A stretch of DNA of 64,000 bases from an uncultured Bacteroidales bacterium (GTDB lineage Bacteria; Bacteroidota; Bacteroidia; Bacteroidales; P3), in assembly GCA_949291555.1 (NCBI GenBank), contig CASEWE010000010.1:1-64000 (forward strand), given 5' to 3'. The translations under genes and the position numbers were made by a program. The notes under the pieces are model-generated. The model saw only the letters and a list, made by a program, of their open reading frames with translations. It made no database searches and was not told where the DNA came from. Positions 17,536-27,800 of the stretch are shown here, piece by piece; position 1 is the stretch's first letter; every line of letters begins with the position of its first letter.

Positions 17536-18495
17536 ATGAATCCGTATTCATTTGCAGAAAAGAAAGATACCCGATCGGGTTTCGGCGCCGGCCTGATGCT
17601 GGCAGCCAAGGAATTGCCGCAGGTGGTGGCCTTGTGCGCCGACCTGACCGGTTCGGTCAAGATGGATGCCTTTGCCAAGGAATATCCCGACCGTTTTTTC
17701 CAAGTGGGAATCGCCGAAGCCAACATGATCGGCATTGCCGCCGGCATGGCCGTGGCGGGGAAAATCCCTTTCACGGGGACTTTCGCCGAATTTTCCACCG
17801 GCCGCGTGTACGACCAGATCCGGCAGTCGGTGGCCTATTCGCGCGCCAATGTGAAAATCTACGCCCCGCATTCGGGCCTGACCGTAGGGGAAGACGGGGC
17901 GACCCATCAGGCCTTGGAAGACATGGGGATGATGCGGATGATGCCCGGCATGGCGGTCGTGCACCCTTGCGATTACAATCAGGCCGTCCAGGCGACTCTG
18001 GCCGTGGCCCGCTACCAAGGGCCGGTTTACTTGCGTTGCGGACGTCCGGCCGTCCCGAATTTCACGCCGGCGGATGCGGCGTTCGAAATCGGGAAAGGGC
18101 AGGTTCTGCGCCAAGGGGAAGACTTGACCATGATAGCTATCGGGCACTTGGTCTGGCCGGCTTTGGAAGCGGCTTCGGCCTTGGATGAACAGGGAATCCA
18201 TGCGGAGGTGATCAACATGGCCACCTTGAAGCCCTTGGATGCGGATTGCGTGCTGGCTTCGGCCAGGAAGACCGGTTGCGTGCTGACTTGCGAGGAACAC
18301 CAGCTCAACGGGGGGCTGGGCGATGCCGTGGCGCAGCTGCTGGCCCTGAATTTCCCGGTTCCCATGGAAATGGCCGGCGTGGAAGACCGTTTCGGCCAGA
18401 GCGGGAAGCCCCAGGAACTGCTGGATTTTTACGGCTTGAATGTGCAAGGCCTCGTGGCTAAGGCGGGGAAACTCATGCAACGCAAGCGGGGATGA
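17536..18495 (+). CDS. Transketolase, C-terminal (pyrimidine-binding) subunit
   Basis: A 319-aa protein equal to the middle and C-terminal domains of transketolase. The catalytic Glu lies in VGIAEANMIGIAAGMA, followed by GTFAEFSTGRVYDQIR, and the aminopyrimidine pocket region and the C-terminal domain with TCEEHQLNGGLGDAV are present. It works with the N-terminal subunit at 14769 in the non-oxidative pentose phosphate pathway. The start is the ATG at 17536 (MNPYSFAEKKDTR), preceded by A-rich sequence. Its stop overlaps the start of mpl by 4 bases, so the two are translationally coupled. Confidence 0.93.
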   Translation: MNPYSFAEKKDTRSGFGAGLMLAAKELPQVVALCADLTGSVKMDAFAKEYPDRFFQVGIAEANMIGIAAGMAVAGKIPFTGTFAEFSTGRVYDQIRQSVAYSRANVKIYAPHSGLTVGEDGATHQALEDMGMMRMMPGMAVVHPCDYNQAVQATLAVARYQGPVYLRCGRPAVPNFTPADAAFEIGKGQVLRQGEDLTMIAIGHLVWPALEAASALDEQGIHAEVINMATLKPLDADCVLASARKTGCVLTCEEHQLNGGLGDAVAQLLALNFPVPMEMAGVEDRFGQSGKPQELLDFYGLNVQGLVAKAGKLMQRKRG

Positions 18496-19871
18496 AGGCG
18501 CATTTCATAGCGATAGGCGGCAGCGCGATGCACAATCTGGCAATCGCGCTGCATCTGAAAGGCATCCGGGTGACCGGCTCGGACGATGAGATTTTCGAGC
18601 CGGCGCGTTCCCGCCTTGCCCGTTACGGGTTGTTGCCGGAAAAGGCGGGATGGGATCCGGGAAAAATCGAGCCGGATTTGGATGCGGTCATTCTGGGCAT
18701 GCACGCCCGCGCCGATAATCCGGAGCTGGCACGGGCCAAGGAAATGGGGATTCCGATTTATTCTTACCCGGAATACCTTTACCAGCAGGCAAAAGGCAAG
18801 AAGCGGGTGGTAATCGGGGGAAGCCACGGGAAAACGACCGTCACGGCCATGGTCCTGCATGTGCTGAAAGCGGCAGGGATCGCGTGCGATTACATGGTGG
18901 GGGCCCAATTGGCCGGCTACGATGTCATGGTGCGGTTGAGCGATACGGCCGGCATCATGGTCATAGAAGGCGACGAATACCTGACCTCGCCGCTCGACCC
19001 TCGTCCCAAGTTCCATTTGTACAAGCCGCATGTGGCGGTGATAAACGGGATAGCCTGGGATCATGTGAACGTGTTCCCGACTTTCGAAAACTATGTGGAA
19101 CAGTTCCGGATTTTTGCCCGGAGCGTGGAGAAGGACGGGGTTTTGGCCTATTTCGCGGGGGATGCCTGCGTGAAGGAGGTCGGGGAACGCCTTGGCCGGG
19201 AGCGGCCGGATGTGCAGCTGCGGCCCTACGATGTTCCCGATTACGAAGTGCGGGCCGGGGGAACGTGGCTGCGTCATGGCGGAAAAGCCTTCCGGATGCA
19301 GGTTTTCGGGAGGCATAACATGCAGAATATCCGTGCGGCATGGGAGGTTTGCCGTTGCATGGGCGTGCAAGACGAGGTTTTCCTCGATGCCATTTCGAGC
19401 TTTTCCGGCGCTTCCCGGCGGTTGGAGAAAATCGGGGAGGATGGGCAGAAGGGCGTGGCCGTATTCAAGGACTTTGCCCATTCGCCTTCCAAGCTGAAGG
19501 CGACGATAGCGGCGGTGAAGGAGCAGTACCCGGACAGGAAACTGGTAGCCTGCATGGAGTTGCATACGTTCAGCAGCCTGAGCCAGGCGTTTTTCCCGCA
19601 GTACAGGGGTTGCATGTCGGAAGCCGATGTGCCGGTGGTCTATTTCAACCCGAAAGCGGTGGAGCATAAGCGGTTGGCGCCCATTTCGGAAAAGATGGTC
19701 TCGGAGGCTTTCGGGCAACCGGGCTTGCAAGTGTTTTCCGACAGCGCTGCCATGGTGCGCCTGCTCGAAGGCATGGAATGGCGGAATGCCAACTTGCTTT
19801 GGATGAGTTCGGGAAACTTCGACGGCGTGGACGAGAAGCTGCTTGCGGACAGGATTTGCAACGGCAAGTAG
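18492..19871 (+). CDS. mpl: UDP-N-acetylmuramate:tripeptide ligase (Mpl, murein recycling)
   Basis: A 459-aa Mur-ligase family protein. N-terminal Rossmann start HFIAIGGSAMHNLAIAL; ATP loop GGSHGKTTVTA (about residue 110); EGDEYLTSPLDPRPKF, typical of Mpl rather than MurC; then NGIAWDHVN, FGRHNMQN and the C-terminal FKDFAHSPSKLKATI. Mpl joins recycled L-Ala-D-Glu-meso-DAP to UDP-MurNAc. MurC is the alternative but lacks the EGDEYLTS/DPR pattern. It overlaps the transketolase C-half by ATGA. Confidence 0.92.
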   Translation: MKAHFIAIGGSAMHNLAIALHLKGIRVTGSDDEIFEPARSRLARYGLLPEKAGWDPGKIEPDLDAVILGMHARADNPELARAKEMGIPIYSYPEYLYQQAKGKKRVVIGGSHGKTTVTAMVLHVLKAAGIACDYMVGAQLAGYDVMVRLSDTAGIMVIEGDEYLTSPLDPRPKFHLYKPHVAVINGIAWDHVNVFPTFENYVEQFRIFARSVEKDGVLAYFAGDACVKEVGERLGRERPDVQLRPYDVPDYEVRAGGTWLRHGGKAFRMQVFGRHNMQNIRAAWEVCRCMGVQDEVFLDAISSFSGASRRLEKIGEDGQKGVAVFKDFAHSPSKLKATIAAVKEQYPDRKLVACMELHTFSSLSQAFFPQYRGCMSEADVPVVYFNPKAVEHKRLAPISEKMVSEAFGQPGLQVFSDSAAMVRLLEGMEWRNANLLWMSSGNFDGVDEKLLADRICNGK

Positions 19872-19913
19872 CCTTTCCGCGTCAGGACGGCCGCCCGGCC
19901 GGATTCTCCCGTT

Positions 19914-22250
19914 TTATTCCCCTTTCAGGGTTCCGGCAGGGTCGCAGCGGACGGATTTCATCGTCTGCTGCCATACCGCCATCAGCGATAAAAGCAAGGT
20001 GGCAACGGAAGCGGCAACGAAGATCCATCCGTATTTTTCTATCCGGTAGGTGAAAGGGGCCAGGTACAAGCGGGCCGCTCCTATCGACAAGGGGATTCCG
20101 GCCAAAAGCGCGACGCCGATCACGGCCAGGTAGTCGGACAAGTTCTGCAGGACAAGGCGTTGTAAGGGAATCCCGTAAATTTTCTTTATGGCATTGGCTT
20201 TTGCCCGGAGGCGGGAGAAATAGCAGCTCATGGCCGAAAGGCCCAGGGATGAGACTATGATGGCCGCGAGCATGAACAATTCCGCAAGTCGCATGGTATG
20301 GAAGCCCTCTTCTTGCAGTTCCGATAGGATGTCTTGGCAATAGCCCATGCAAAACGGCTCCACGTAGGTGCCGGTTTCTTCCGCGCACCATTGCTTGTAG
20401 GCCTCGAGGATCATTTCCCGGGCTTGTTCGCGGTTGCCGGTGGTTTGGAGCAGGAAAAGCGGGAAGGGGGGCATTTCTTCGGCCGGGACGACCGAAACCA
20501 CCGCCAAGCCTTCTTCGCCGGTGTTGGAACCGTCGACCAGGAAATCTTCCAGGACGCCGGCCACCTGCTCGCATCCGGATGCCCGCTGGGAGAGCGTCTG
20601 GCTGATGTCGTGGTATTGGAGGTCGAACCCCGTCATGGCGAAAGCCCGTTCGGAAAACCAGGCCACATTGCGCGTAGGGGCGGAAAAATCATGTAAAATA
20701 TTAAATCTTAACATATTGAATGCTGTGCTGTCCAGGCTCAGCAAACGGTAGGTGATTTCATCTCCGTTGCGGGTATGGCTTCGCTGACCGGTAGGGATGA
20801 ATCCGGGGAACCCGTTCGAATGCCCGAGGCGCTCCACGCAGGGCAAGGCCCGGAGGCGGGCTTCCAGCTTTTCCTTGGAAGCCCCCTCCACGAAAGCCGA
20901 GAGCTGGAATTTGTTTTCCAAGTCGGCATTGACCGGCCGTCTGGCAACATGGCCCGTCTGGGCTTCCATGACGGCCGAAAGGCTTATCAGGAATACGGTC
21001 AGGAGGTTTTGCACGCCGATGAAGACCTTGCTGAAGACCATTTTGTTCTTTCTCCTGAAGTTTCCCTGCACGATGCCTATCGGGGAATAACGGCGGGAAA
21101 CCAACGAGGGCGCCAGGCCGGCGACGCAGCCGATGACGAGGATGGACGAAAGGAAAAGGGCGGCGCTTTTCAGAGAAAAGGGAATTTCGGCTTCCATGCT
21201 TGAGGAAAGCAGGCTGTTCACGTAAGGCAAGGCGGCCGAAGCCAAGGCCAAGGCCAGCAGGAAACAGAGCGCGGTGAAGAGGACGGCCTCCCCGGTTTGC
21301 CGCAGGAACACGCCGGTGCGGCTTTCGCCCAGCAACCGGCGGATGGCTATCTCTTTGGCCCGGTTCCCTATCAAGGCCGTGTTGAGGTTCACGTAGTTGA
21401 GCAAGGCCGAAACCAGCAGCACGAGCACGATCGCCCCCAGCATGCGCAGTTTTCCCCGGTCGCCCTTGTGCAGCATTTCCGTCCCGACGTTTTTCGGGCT
21501 GAAAAAAACCTCGTCCAGCCGGGTAATGGAGGCGGACTTGAGGAAGAAATTCCCGTAGAAAGGGTAGTTCCGGGCGCAGACCTGATCTACTTTCTCCTGC
21601 AAGAGGCAGCGGTCGGCATGGGGAACCGCCTTGAAAATCGTCAAGGGGGCGAAGTGGTCGAAAGGGTCCTGCCGGCTGTAGGGGTTGAGCGGGTTTTCGG
21701 CCGGCAGGAAAATATCGGTTTCCTTGAAAAGGGTGTTCCGGAAATCTTCCACGATTCCGGCAACGACCAGCGCTTTCCCGTCGAGGGTCAGAGTCTTTCC
21801 CAGGACTTGCTTTTCGGAGGGGAAAACCCGTTTGGCGAAACTTTCGCTCAGCAGGATATGGTCGGCAATGTCCAATTCCTCGGCCGAACCGGCAAGGATG
21901 CGGTAGTTGGTGAAGATTTGGAAGAAGTGCTTGTCGGTGGCGTAGACGCGGGCCTGGATTTTCCCATCGCCCGCTTCTACGGGCAGGTCGAAGCTCATGA
22001 TCCGGGTGAGGGTCTCGATTTCGGGGATTTCGGCGGAAAGCGGCCCGGCGATTCCGTAGGAGAGGCCGATAACGTCTTGCGTGCCGGTGAAATAGATGTC
22101 CTTGCAGGAAGGCGTTTCGCGCGTGATGGAAAACTGGCGGAGCGCGAACGAGCTGATAATCAGCAGGAATCCCAAAGCGGTGCTCAGGCTGAGGATTTCG
22201 ATGAGCGTGAAGGATTTGTTTCGCAGCAGGAAGACCCAGTAGCTTTTCAT
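19914..22250 (-). CDS. FtsX-like ABC transporter permease (MacB-PCD type)
   Basis: A 778-aa permease starting at the ATG at 22250 (MKSYWVFLLRNKSFT). It has the double-module layout of Bacteroidetes FtsX/MacB-type permeases: N-terminal TM (about 18-40) and periplasmic MacB-PCD part, three TM helices with the ALIGNRAKEIAIRRLLG motif (about 345-365), then a second TM/periplasmic module and a C-terminal three-TM set with SRLRAKANAIKKIYGI. No ATPase gene is next to it, so its partner must be elsewhere. Such proteins export lipids, peptides or drugs or act in mechanotransmission; the substrate is unknown. A cluster of TTTTACA boxes lies just upstream. Confidence 0.85.
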   Translation of the reverse strand: MKSYWVFLLRNKSFTLIEILSLSTALGFLLIISSFALRQFSITRETPSCKDIYFTGTQDVIGLSYGIAGPLSAEIPEIETLTRIMSFDLPVEAGDGKIQARVYATDKHFFQIFTNYRILAGSAEELDIADHILLSESFAKRVFPSEKQVLGKTLTLDGKALVVAGIVEDFRNTLFKETDIFLPAENPLNPYSRQDPFDHFAPLTIFKAVPHADRCLLQEKVDQVCARNYPFYGNFFLKSASITRLDEVFFSPKNVGTEMLHKGDRGKLRMLGAIVLVLLVSALLNYVNLNTALIGNRAKEIAIRRLLGESRTGVFLRQTGEAVLFTALCFLLALALASAALPYVNSLLSSSMEAEIPFSLKSAALFLSSILVIGCVAGLAPSLVSRRYSPIGIVQGNFRRKNKMVFSKVFIGVQNLLTVFLISLSAVMEAQTGHVARRPVNADLENKFQLSAFVEGASKEKLEARLRALPCVERLGHSNGFPGFIPTGQRSHTRNGDEITYRLLSLDSTAFNMLRFNILHDFSAPTRNVAWFSERAFAMTGFDLQYHDISQTLSQRASGCEQVAGVLEDFLVDGSNTGEEGLAVVSVVPAEEMPPFPLFLLQTTGNREQAREMILEAYKQWCAEETGTYVEPFCMGYCQDILSELQEEGFHTMRLAELFMLAAIIVSSLGLSAMSCYFSRLRAKANAIKKIYGIPLQRLVLQNLSDYLAVIGVALLAGIPLSIGAARLYLAPFTYRIEKYGWIFVAASVATLLLSLMAVWQQTMKSVRCDPAGTLKGE

Positions 22251-22388
22251 GCGGTTCGTTTTCTCGTTTCGCGCGCATTTCCCGGAAGGAATGCCGCCGC
22301 AAGCAGCGGAAAGCCCATGTGCATAATTTGTGCCATCCATCGCAACGGATTGGGGCTGTTTCCATTGCCTTTTCTTTCGGGAATCCGG

Positions 22389-22442
22389 CTGTAAAAAACT
22401 TTTACAGGGCATGTCAGTTTATTTTACAAGTCATTTTACAAG
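22389..22442. promoter_or_regulatory. Cluster of four TTTTACA boxes, candidate operator
   Basis: CTGTAAAA (22389-22396) and TTTTACAG (22400-22407) form a perfect 8-bp inverted repeat with a 3-base spacer. They are followed by two identical ATTTTACAAG copies at 22421-22430 and 22433-22442, 12 bases apart. The array lies in the 339-bp divergent region between the permease and EFR1 genes and probably binds a regulator of one or both. Confidence 0.65.
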
Positions 22443-22589
22443 GATTCTTCCTGCTTGCGGCCTGCATCCGGCGGCCGGGCGGGATTGCAGAATTTTGTGC
22501 GGCTGCTTAACTTCGCGAACCGGCTCTCGGCCGCCTGTTTCCCGCCGGGTTTTCCGGCAGGAGCGCCAGGGCTTGGAAATCGGTTAGCG

Positions 22590-23384
22590 ATGGTATTTTA
22601 TCTTTCAGCGACAGGAAATTCCCATTGGGCGGCTTTGCAGATAGCCCGGCATTTCGGCGGGGCCCTGTATTCCATGGCGGACGAAATGCGGAAAACCGCC
22701 GGGAAGCTTTCCTACGAGGTCGGGCCCGGCGAGCGGGTCTTCTTCGTCTTTCCCGTGCATGCCTGGGGTCCGGCCTTGCTGGCCGGAAGGTTCGTGTCCC
22801 GGCTCGAATTGGCCGGATACCGGGATCAGGAAGTCTTTTCGGTCTGCACTTGCGGCGATACTTGCGGCAATACCGACCATCTCATGGCCCGCCGCCTTGC
22901 CAAGGCCGGGCTCCGGCAGCGCGCTTGTTTCTCGGTGGCCATGCCCAACACCTACATCCTGATGAAGGGATTCGGCCTCGACAGCCCGGAACTGGCCCGG
23001 GAAAAGCTTTCCCGGGCTCCCGGCCGGGTTTCGGAAATCGTGCGCCGGATCGAGGCCGGCGGCAACGCGGAAGGCTTGTACCAGCGGGGAAGCAAGCCGT
23101 TCCTGAAGAGCGGCATCGTGCATCCCTTGTTCGGCCGGTTCGCGGTGAAGCGTTGCCAGTTCCATGCCGATGGGAATTGCATTTCCTGCGGCTTGTGCGC
23201 CCAGGTCTGCCCTACCGGCAACATCCGCATGGAAGCAGGGAAGCCCGTTTGGGGAAAAGATTGCGTGCAGTGCACCGCCTGCATACACCATTGCCCGGAA
23301 AAAGCCTTGCAGTTCGCGGATTTGACGCAGACCCAGGACCGCTACCTCCATCCCGGCGAGCGGGCCGGATGGCAGGAGGAATGA
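22590..23384 (+). CDS. EFR1-family flavodoxin-ferredoxin fusion protein
   Basis: A 264-aa protein with an N-terminal flavodoxin-like domain (FYLSATGNSHWAA binding FMN phosphate, FFVFPVHAWGPALL, CTCGDTCGNTDH) and a C-terminal pair of [4Fe-4S] motifs. The clusters are CISCGLCAQVCPTGN and CVQCTACIHHCPEKA. The ATG at 22590 gives the usual length for the EFR1 (EF_0837/AHA_3618-like) family. It probably carries electrons between a flavin and iron-sulfur clusters, with unknown partner. The gene precedes sbcD by 43 bases. Confidence 0.88.
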   Translation: MVFYLSATGNSHWAALQIARHFGGALYSMADEMRKTAGKLSYEVGPGERVFFVFPVHAWGPALLAGRFVSRLELAGYRDQEVFSVCTCGDTCGNTDHLMARRLAKAGLRQRACFSVAMPNTYILMKGFGLDSPELAREKLSRAPGRVSEIVRRIEAGGNAEGLYQRGSKPFLKSGIVHPLFGRFAVKRCQFHADGNCISCGLCAQVCPTGNIRMEAGKPVWGKDCVQCTACIHHCPEKALQFADLTQTQDRYLHPGERAGWQEE

Positions 23385-23427
23385 CCGGGGCAGGCAAGGG
23401 GCGTTCACACGGGAAAAGCAGCGGAAC

Positions 23428-24693
23428 ATGAAGATACTCCATACCAGCGACTGGCACCTCGGACAGAGCCTCGGCGGTTACGACCGGACGGAAGAATTCA
23501 AGGACTTTTTCCGTCAGATAGAAGGAATCGCGGCGGCGGAGAAGCCCGATGTCCTGGTCGTCGCGGGCGATATTTACGACAACAGCATGCCCTCGGCAGC
23601 CGTCCAGAACCTCTATGTCGATTCCATGTTGTCCCTTCACCGGGCCTGCCCCTCGATGCAGGTGGTGGTCACGGCCGGCAACCACGACAGCGGCTTGCGC
23701 CTGGAAATCGGGAAAGATTTGTGGGGGGCTTTCGGGATCCATGTCATCGGCGGCCTGCGGCGGGTCGAGCGCCGGCTTCCTTCGGGCGAAGTCCGGATGG
23801 AAACCGATCTGGAGCGCCATATCGTGGAAATTGTTTCCGATAGCGGGCAGTTGAAAGGCTACGTGGCGGCCGTGCCTTTCGTGCATGCCGTCAATTTCCC
23901 CGACCTCACGGGCGATACGCCTGCGGGAGAGCGCCCGCGCCGCTTCTTCCAAGCCTTGCTCGATGCCGTTTCCCGCCGCAATGAAAAGGGATTGCCGGTG
24001 GTGATGACGGCCCATCTCGCCCTGCTTGGCGGGGACTTTTCCTGGCATGCTTCCGCCGCTTTCCGGAAAGGCGTGATCGGGGGAGAGGAGTGCATGGGCT
24101 TCGAAAGCATGGGGACGGGTTTCGATTACCTGGCGCTCGGGCATATCCACAAGGCCCAGGCCGTTCCCGGCACCGGGGGAAGGGCGCGTTACAGCGGTTC
24201 GGTCGTGCCGGTCGGTTTCGAGGAAACCCAGCCGCATTCGGTTTCCCTCGTCGAGATCGACCAGCATGGAAGCCAGCCCGAGGTGGAACTGTTCCCTTTG
24301 CGGACACTCCTTCCGGTATTGACGCTTCCCGAGCAGCCTTTGCCTTTCGAGGAGGCTTTGGCAAGCCTTTCCGCCCTGCCTGCGGAGCAAGCCTGCTACC
24401 TGCGCTTGCAGGTGAAGATGAAAGATTTCCTTCCTGCCAACAGCGCGGAAAGGGTGGTGGCGGCCTTGGAGGGTAAAAAGGCCCGGTACTGCTACATCCA
24501 GCCGGTTTTCGAGAAGATGGAGGCGGAAAGCGGGCGGAGGCCCGATTTCACGGCGGCCCAGATAAGCCGGCAGTCGCCCGTGGAGTTGGCGAAGGCCTAT
24601 TACCGGGAGAAGCAAGGGACGGAAATGGATGCGGATCTGACGGGCTTGCTGGAGCAGGTTTGCCGGGAACTGGAACAAGAAAAGGAAGGCTGA
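23428..24693 (+). CDS. sbcD: Exonuclease SbcCD subunit D (Mre11-like nuclease)
   Basis: A 421-aa Mre11/SbcD nuclease. Phosphoesterase motifs in order: HTSDWHLGQSLGG (about residues 4-16), VVAGDIYDNSMPSAA, VVVTAGNHDSGLRLE, and GHIHKAQ. It forms a dimer with SbcC that cuts hairpin and protein-blocked DNA ends. SbcC follows 136 bases downstream. The C-terminal capping part has little conserved sequence. Confidence 0.94.
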   Translation: MKILHTSDWHLGQSLGGYDRTEEFKDFFRQIEGIAAAEKPDVLVVAGDIYDNSMPSAAVQNLYVDSMLSLHRACPSMQVVVTAGNHDSGLRLEIGKDLWGAFGIHVIGGLRRVERRLPSGEVRMETDLERHIVEIVSDSGQLKGYVAAVPFVHAVNFPDLTGDTPAGERPRRFFQALLDAVSRRNEKGLPVVMTAHLALLGGDFSWHASAAFRKGVIGGEECMGFESMGTGFDYLALGHIHKAQAVPGTGGRARYSGSVVPVGFEETQPHSVSLVEIDQHGSQPEVELFPLRTLLPVLTLPEQPLPFEEALASLSALPAEQACYLRLQVKMKDFLPANSAERVVAALEGKKARYCYIQPVFEKMEAESGRRPDFTAAQISRQSPVELAKAYYREKQGTEMDADLTGLLEQVCRELEQEKEG

Positions 24694-24829
24694 AGCGGCC
24701 TGTTCCCTTGTCCGGGATAGAAGACCCGGCCGCGGCGAGGGAGGCAAGGGGGAAAAGCCGGGGGCGCGGGAAGGGGAAACCGGGGCTTTGCGGCCTCGTG
24801 CCGGCCCGGCTTGGTAAAAAAACGGAAAG

Positions 24830-27800
24830 ATGAAATTCAAGCGCTTGGAAATACGCAATCTGGCGTCTATCGAAACGGCGGAAATCGATTTCGAGAAAGG
24901 GCCGCTCGCCCGCCATCCCATTTTCCTTATCTGCGGGGAGACGGGTTCGGGGAAAAGCACCTTGCTCGATGCCATCTGCCTGGCCTTGTACGACAATTCG
25001 CCCCGCTTCGAAGCCTCTTCTTCCAATAGCTTCGAAGTGAAGAACCTGCAAATCCGCAACAACGACCAGAAGCAGATCCTCAAAGAGAATACCGTGGAAG
25101 GCTGGGCCCGCCTCGATTTCGAGGGGAACGACGGCAAGGCCTATTCCGCCCGGTGGACGGTGCGGCGGCTGCGGCGTTCCTTGGAACGGGAGCCCAAGCG
25201 GGAATGGAGCCTTTCCTGGGTGGACGGCGGCCAGGAGCAGACGCTGGTGCAGGTCTGGGAGATAAAGGCCAAGATCCAGGAGGTGGTCGGCTTGAGTTTC
25301 GAGCAGTTCTGCCGGACTTCGATGCTGGCCCAGGGGGAGTTCACCCGTTTCCTGAAAAGCAACGACAACGAGAAAGCCGACATCCTGGAAAAACTGGCCG
25401 ATGCCGGCTATTTCGCCAAGGTGGGGGAACGCATATACCAGAAAGCCGCGGCCAAGCAGCAGGCCTGCCAGGAGGCCGAGCGGGAAATCGCGCTTCTGGA
25501 AGTGCTTTCCCCGGAGGAGCTCCAGGGCTTGCAGGCGGAAAAGGCGGGAATCCTTTCGCAATTGGAAGCTTGCGGGCGGAGGCTCGATGATTTGCAGGGA
25601 AAATGCAGCTGGCTCGAAAAAGAGCAGCAGCTGCAGCAGCAGGCGGCAACCGCCCGGGAGGGCCTTTCCTCGGCCAAGGCCGCGATGGAATCGGAAGCAT
25701 ACAAGGAAAAGGAGCAATTGCGGCAGGATTGGGAGCAATCGGTCGAAGCCCGTCTCTACCGGAAGAATCTTGCCGGCATCGGACAGGAAGCGGAGGGGGT
25801 GGAAGCCGCTTTGGCGGAAGCCCTGCAGGAATTGGCGCGCCTGCTGTCGGGGAAGCAGGCCTTGGAACAGGCTTTGGCGCAGGAGGAAACGGCAATAGGG
25901 CAGCTGCAGGACCGTTTGAAAGCGGAGGAGGGACACCGGGACATGTACCGGGAGAGCCAAGCCATCCTTGTCCGTCTCCAAGCGGTGGCCGAAGCCCGGG
26001 ATGCCTACCGCGACGCATCGAAGAAGAAGCGCCAGGCGGAGGCGGACATCCTCGAAAAGCAGAAGGAAGCGGAGGAGCTCGCCGGGAAGATAGAAGGCTT
26101 GCGCCCCGCTATCGACCAGCAGGAAGAAAAGCTCCGGGCCTTGCAGGAGGAATGCGGGAAGGCCGATCTGCAGGACTTGCACGAAAAGCAGTCGGCGGCA
26201 AGCCTCCGCATAGAGAAGATAGAGGACGCCAAGCGGAAGTTGGAAGACATGGGCAGGATCGTCGAGGCTCGGGGCCGTTTGGAGAAAGAAGCCGGCGAGC
26301 TTTCGCTCCAGCAGGAGAAGTTGCGGCAGGAAAGCGAGGCGTTGGAAAAATCGGAAGAAGACGCCGGGAAAGAACTGGACGAAGCCGGAAAGCTCTTGGA
26401 GGCGGTCAAAAGCAGCGTGGGCGACATGGCAAAAGCCTTGCGGGCGGCTTTGCACGTGGGCGATGCCTGCCCGGTGTGCGGGGCCAAGGTATCTGCCTTG
26501 CTTCGGGACGAGGATTTCCAGAAGGCTTACGATCCGGTCAAGCAGCGGTACGAGGAAGCCGGGGCGGCTTGCCGGGAAATAGCCGGGAAGCGGTCGGCCA
26601 ACCAGTCCAAGCAGGAAATCTGCCGCAAAAGCTTGGAAACGCTCCGGGAGAAGGAGGAGGAATGCGGGCAGGATTTCGGCAAGGCAAGCGCCGCCTTCGC
26701 CGGCTCGCTCCGCAAGGCGGGCATCGAGGCGGCGGGCATCGAGCCCGAGGGCAAGGAGCCGGAACAGCCGGCTTTCTGGGAGAAAAGCGCCGGCGAGGAT
26801 CCGGGCGGTATTCCTTGGGCGGAAATCCCCTTGCAGACGGAAAGGATTTCCCGCCTTCTGGAAGAAAAAGCCTCCGCGGCAGGCAAGGAAAAGGAAAATC
26901 TGGAAAACGCCATCCGCGCGGCCAACGCGCAGGCCAAGGCCTTGCAGGCGATGCAGGCGGCCAAAGACGGGCTTTTGAAGCAGGAAAAGGAACTGACCGG
27001 CGCGCAATCCAAGTGCAAGGCCGACTTGGCGGCTTTGCAAGCCGGGCGTTCCGCCTGGGAAACGCAGATGGACGCCAGCAGGAAAACCGTCGACGACCAG
27101 CGGCAGGCTTTGGAGGAAAGCATCTCCTGGCCGGACTGGAAGGAAGCGTTCGCCTCGGATCCGGAGGCGTTCAAGAAGCGGTTGCAGGAAGCCTCCGAGG
27201 CTTTCCTGGCCGACAGCAAGGCGTTGGAAGACAAGGCGCATGCGCGGGACTTGCGGGAAAAAGAGCGCGACTCGGCGAGCGAATCGTTCTCGGCCATGAA
27301 GAAGCAATTGGGCCAAGCCTTCCCGGCGGAGGCCTCCGGAAAATGGGAGGAGGAAAGGCCGCCCAAGGATTTGCCAAAGCTGTGCACGGCCTTGCAGGCC
27401 CGTTTCGCCTCGCTGCTTTCGCAAAAGGAATCCTGTGCCCGCCAGCGCGCGGAGATTGCAGGCAAGCTGGCCGGTTTCCATGCCGCCCATCCCGGCATCG
27501 GCCCGGAACGCTTGGATTTCCTGATGGGGCATGCAACCGAGGCGGAGGCGGCGCGGCAATACAGCGAACGCTGCCGGAAAACCTTCACGGAGGCCGAGGC
27601 GGCGGTTGCCCAAGCGGGGAAACTGCTCCAAACCCATGCGGCCGGAAAGCCGGCCCTGTCCGAGGGCGAAGACCGGGAAACCCTTCCGGGGCTTCTTGAA
27701 GAAAGCCGCCGGGAAAGCGGCCGCCTGAACCGGGAGCTGGGGGCCTTGGATCAGCGCCTGGAGGCCGATTCCCGCCGCCGGGAGGGCTTGAAGGAGAAAA

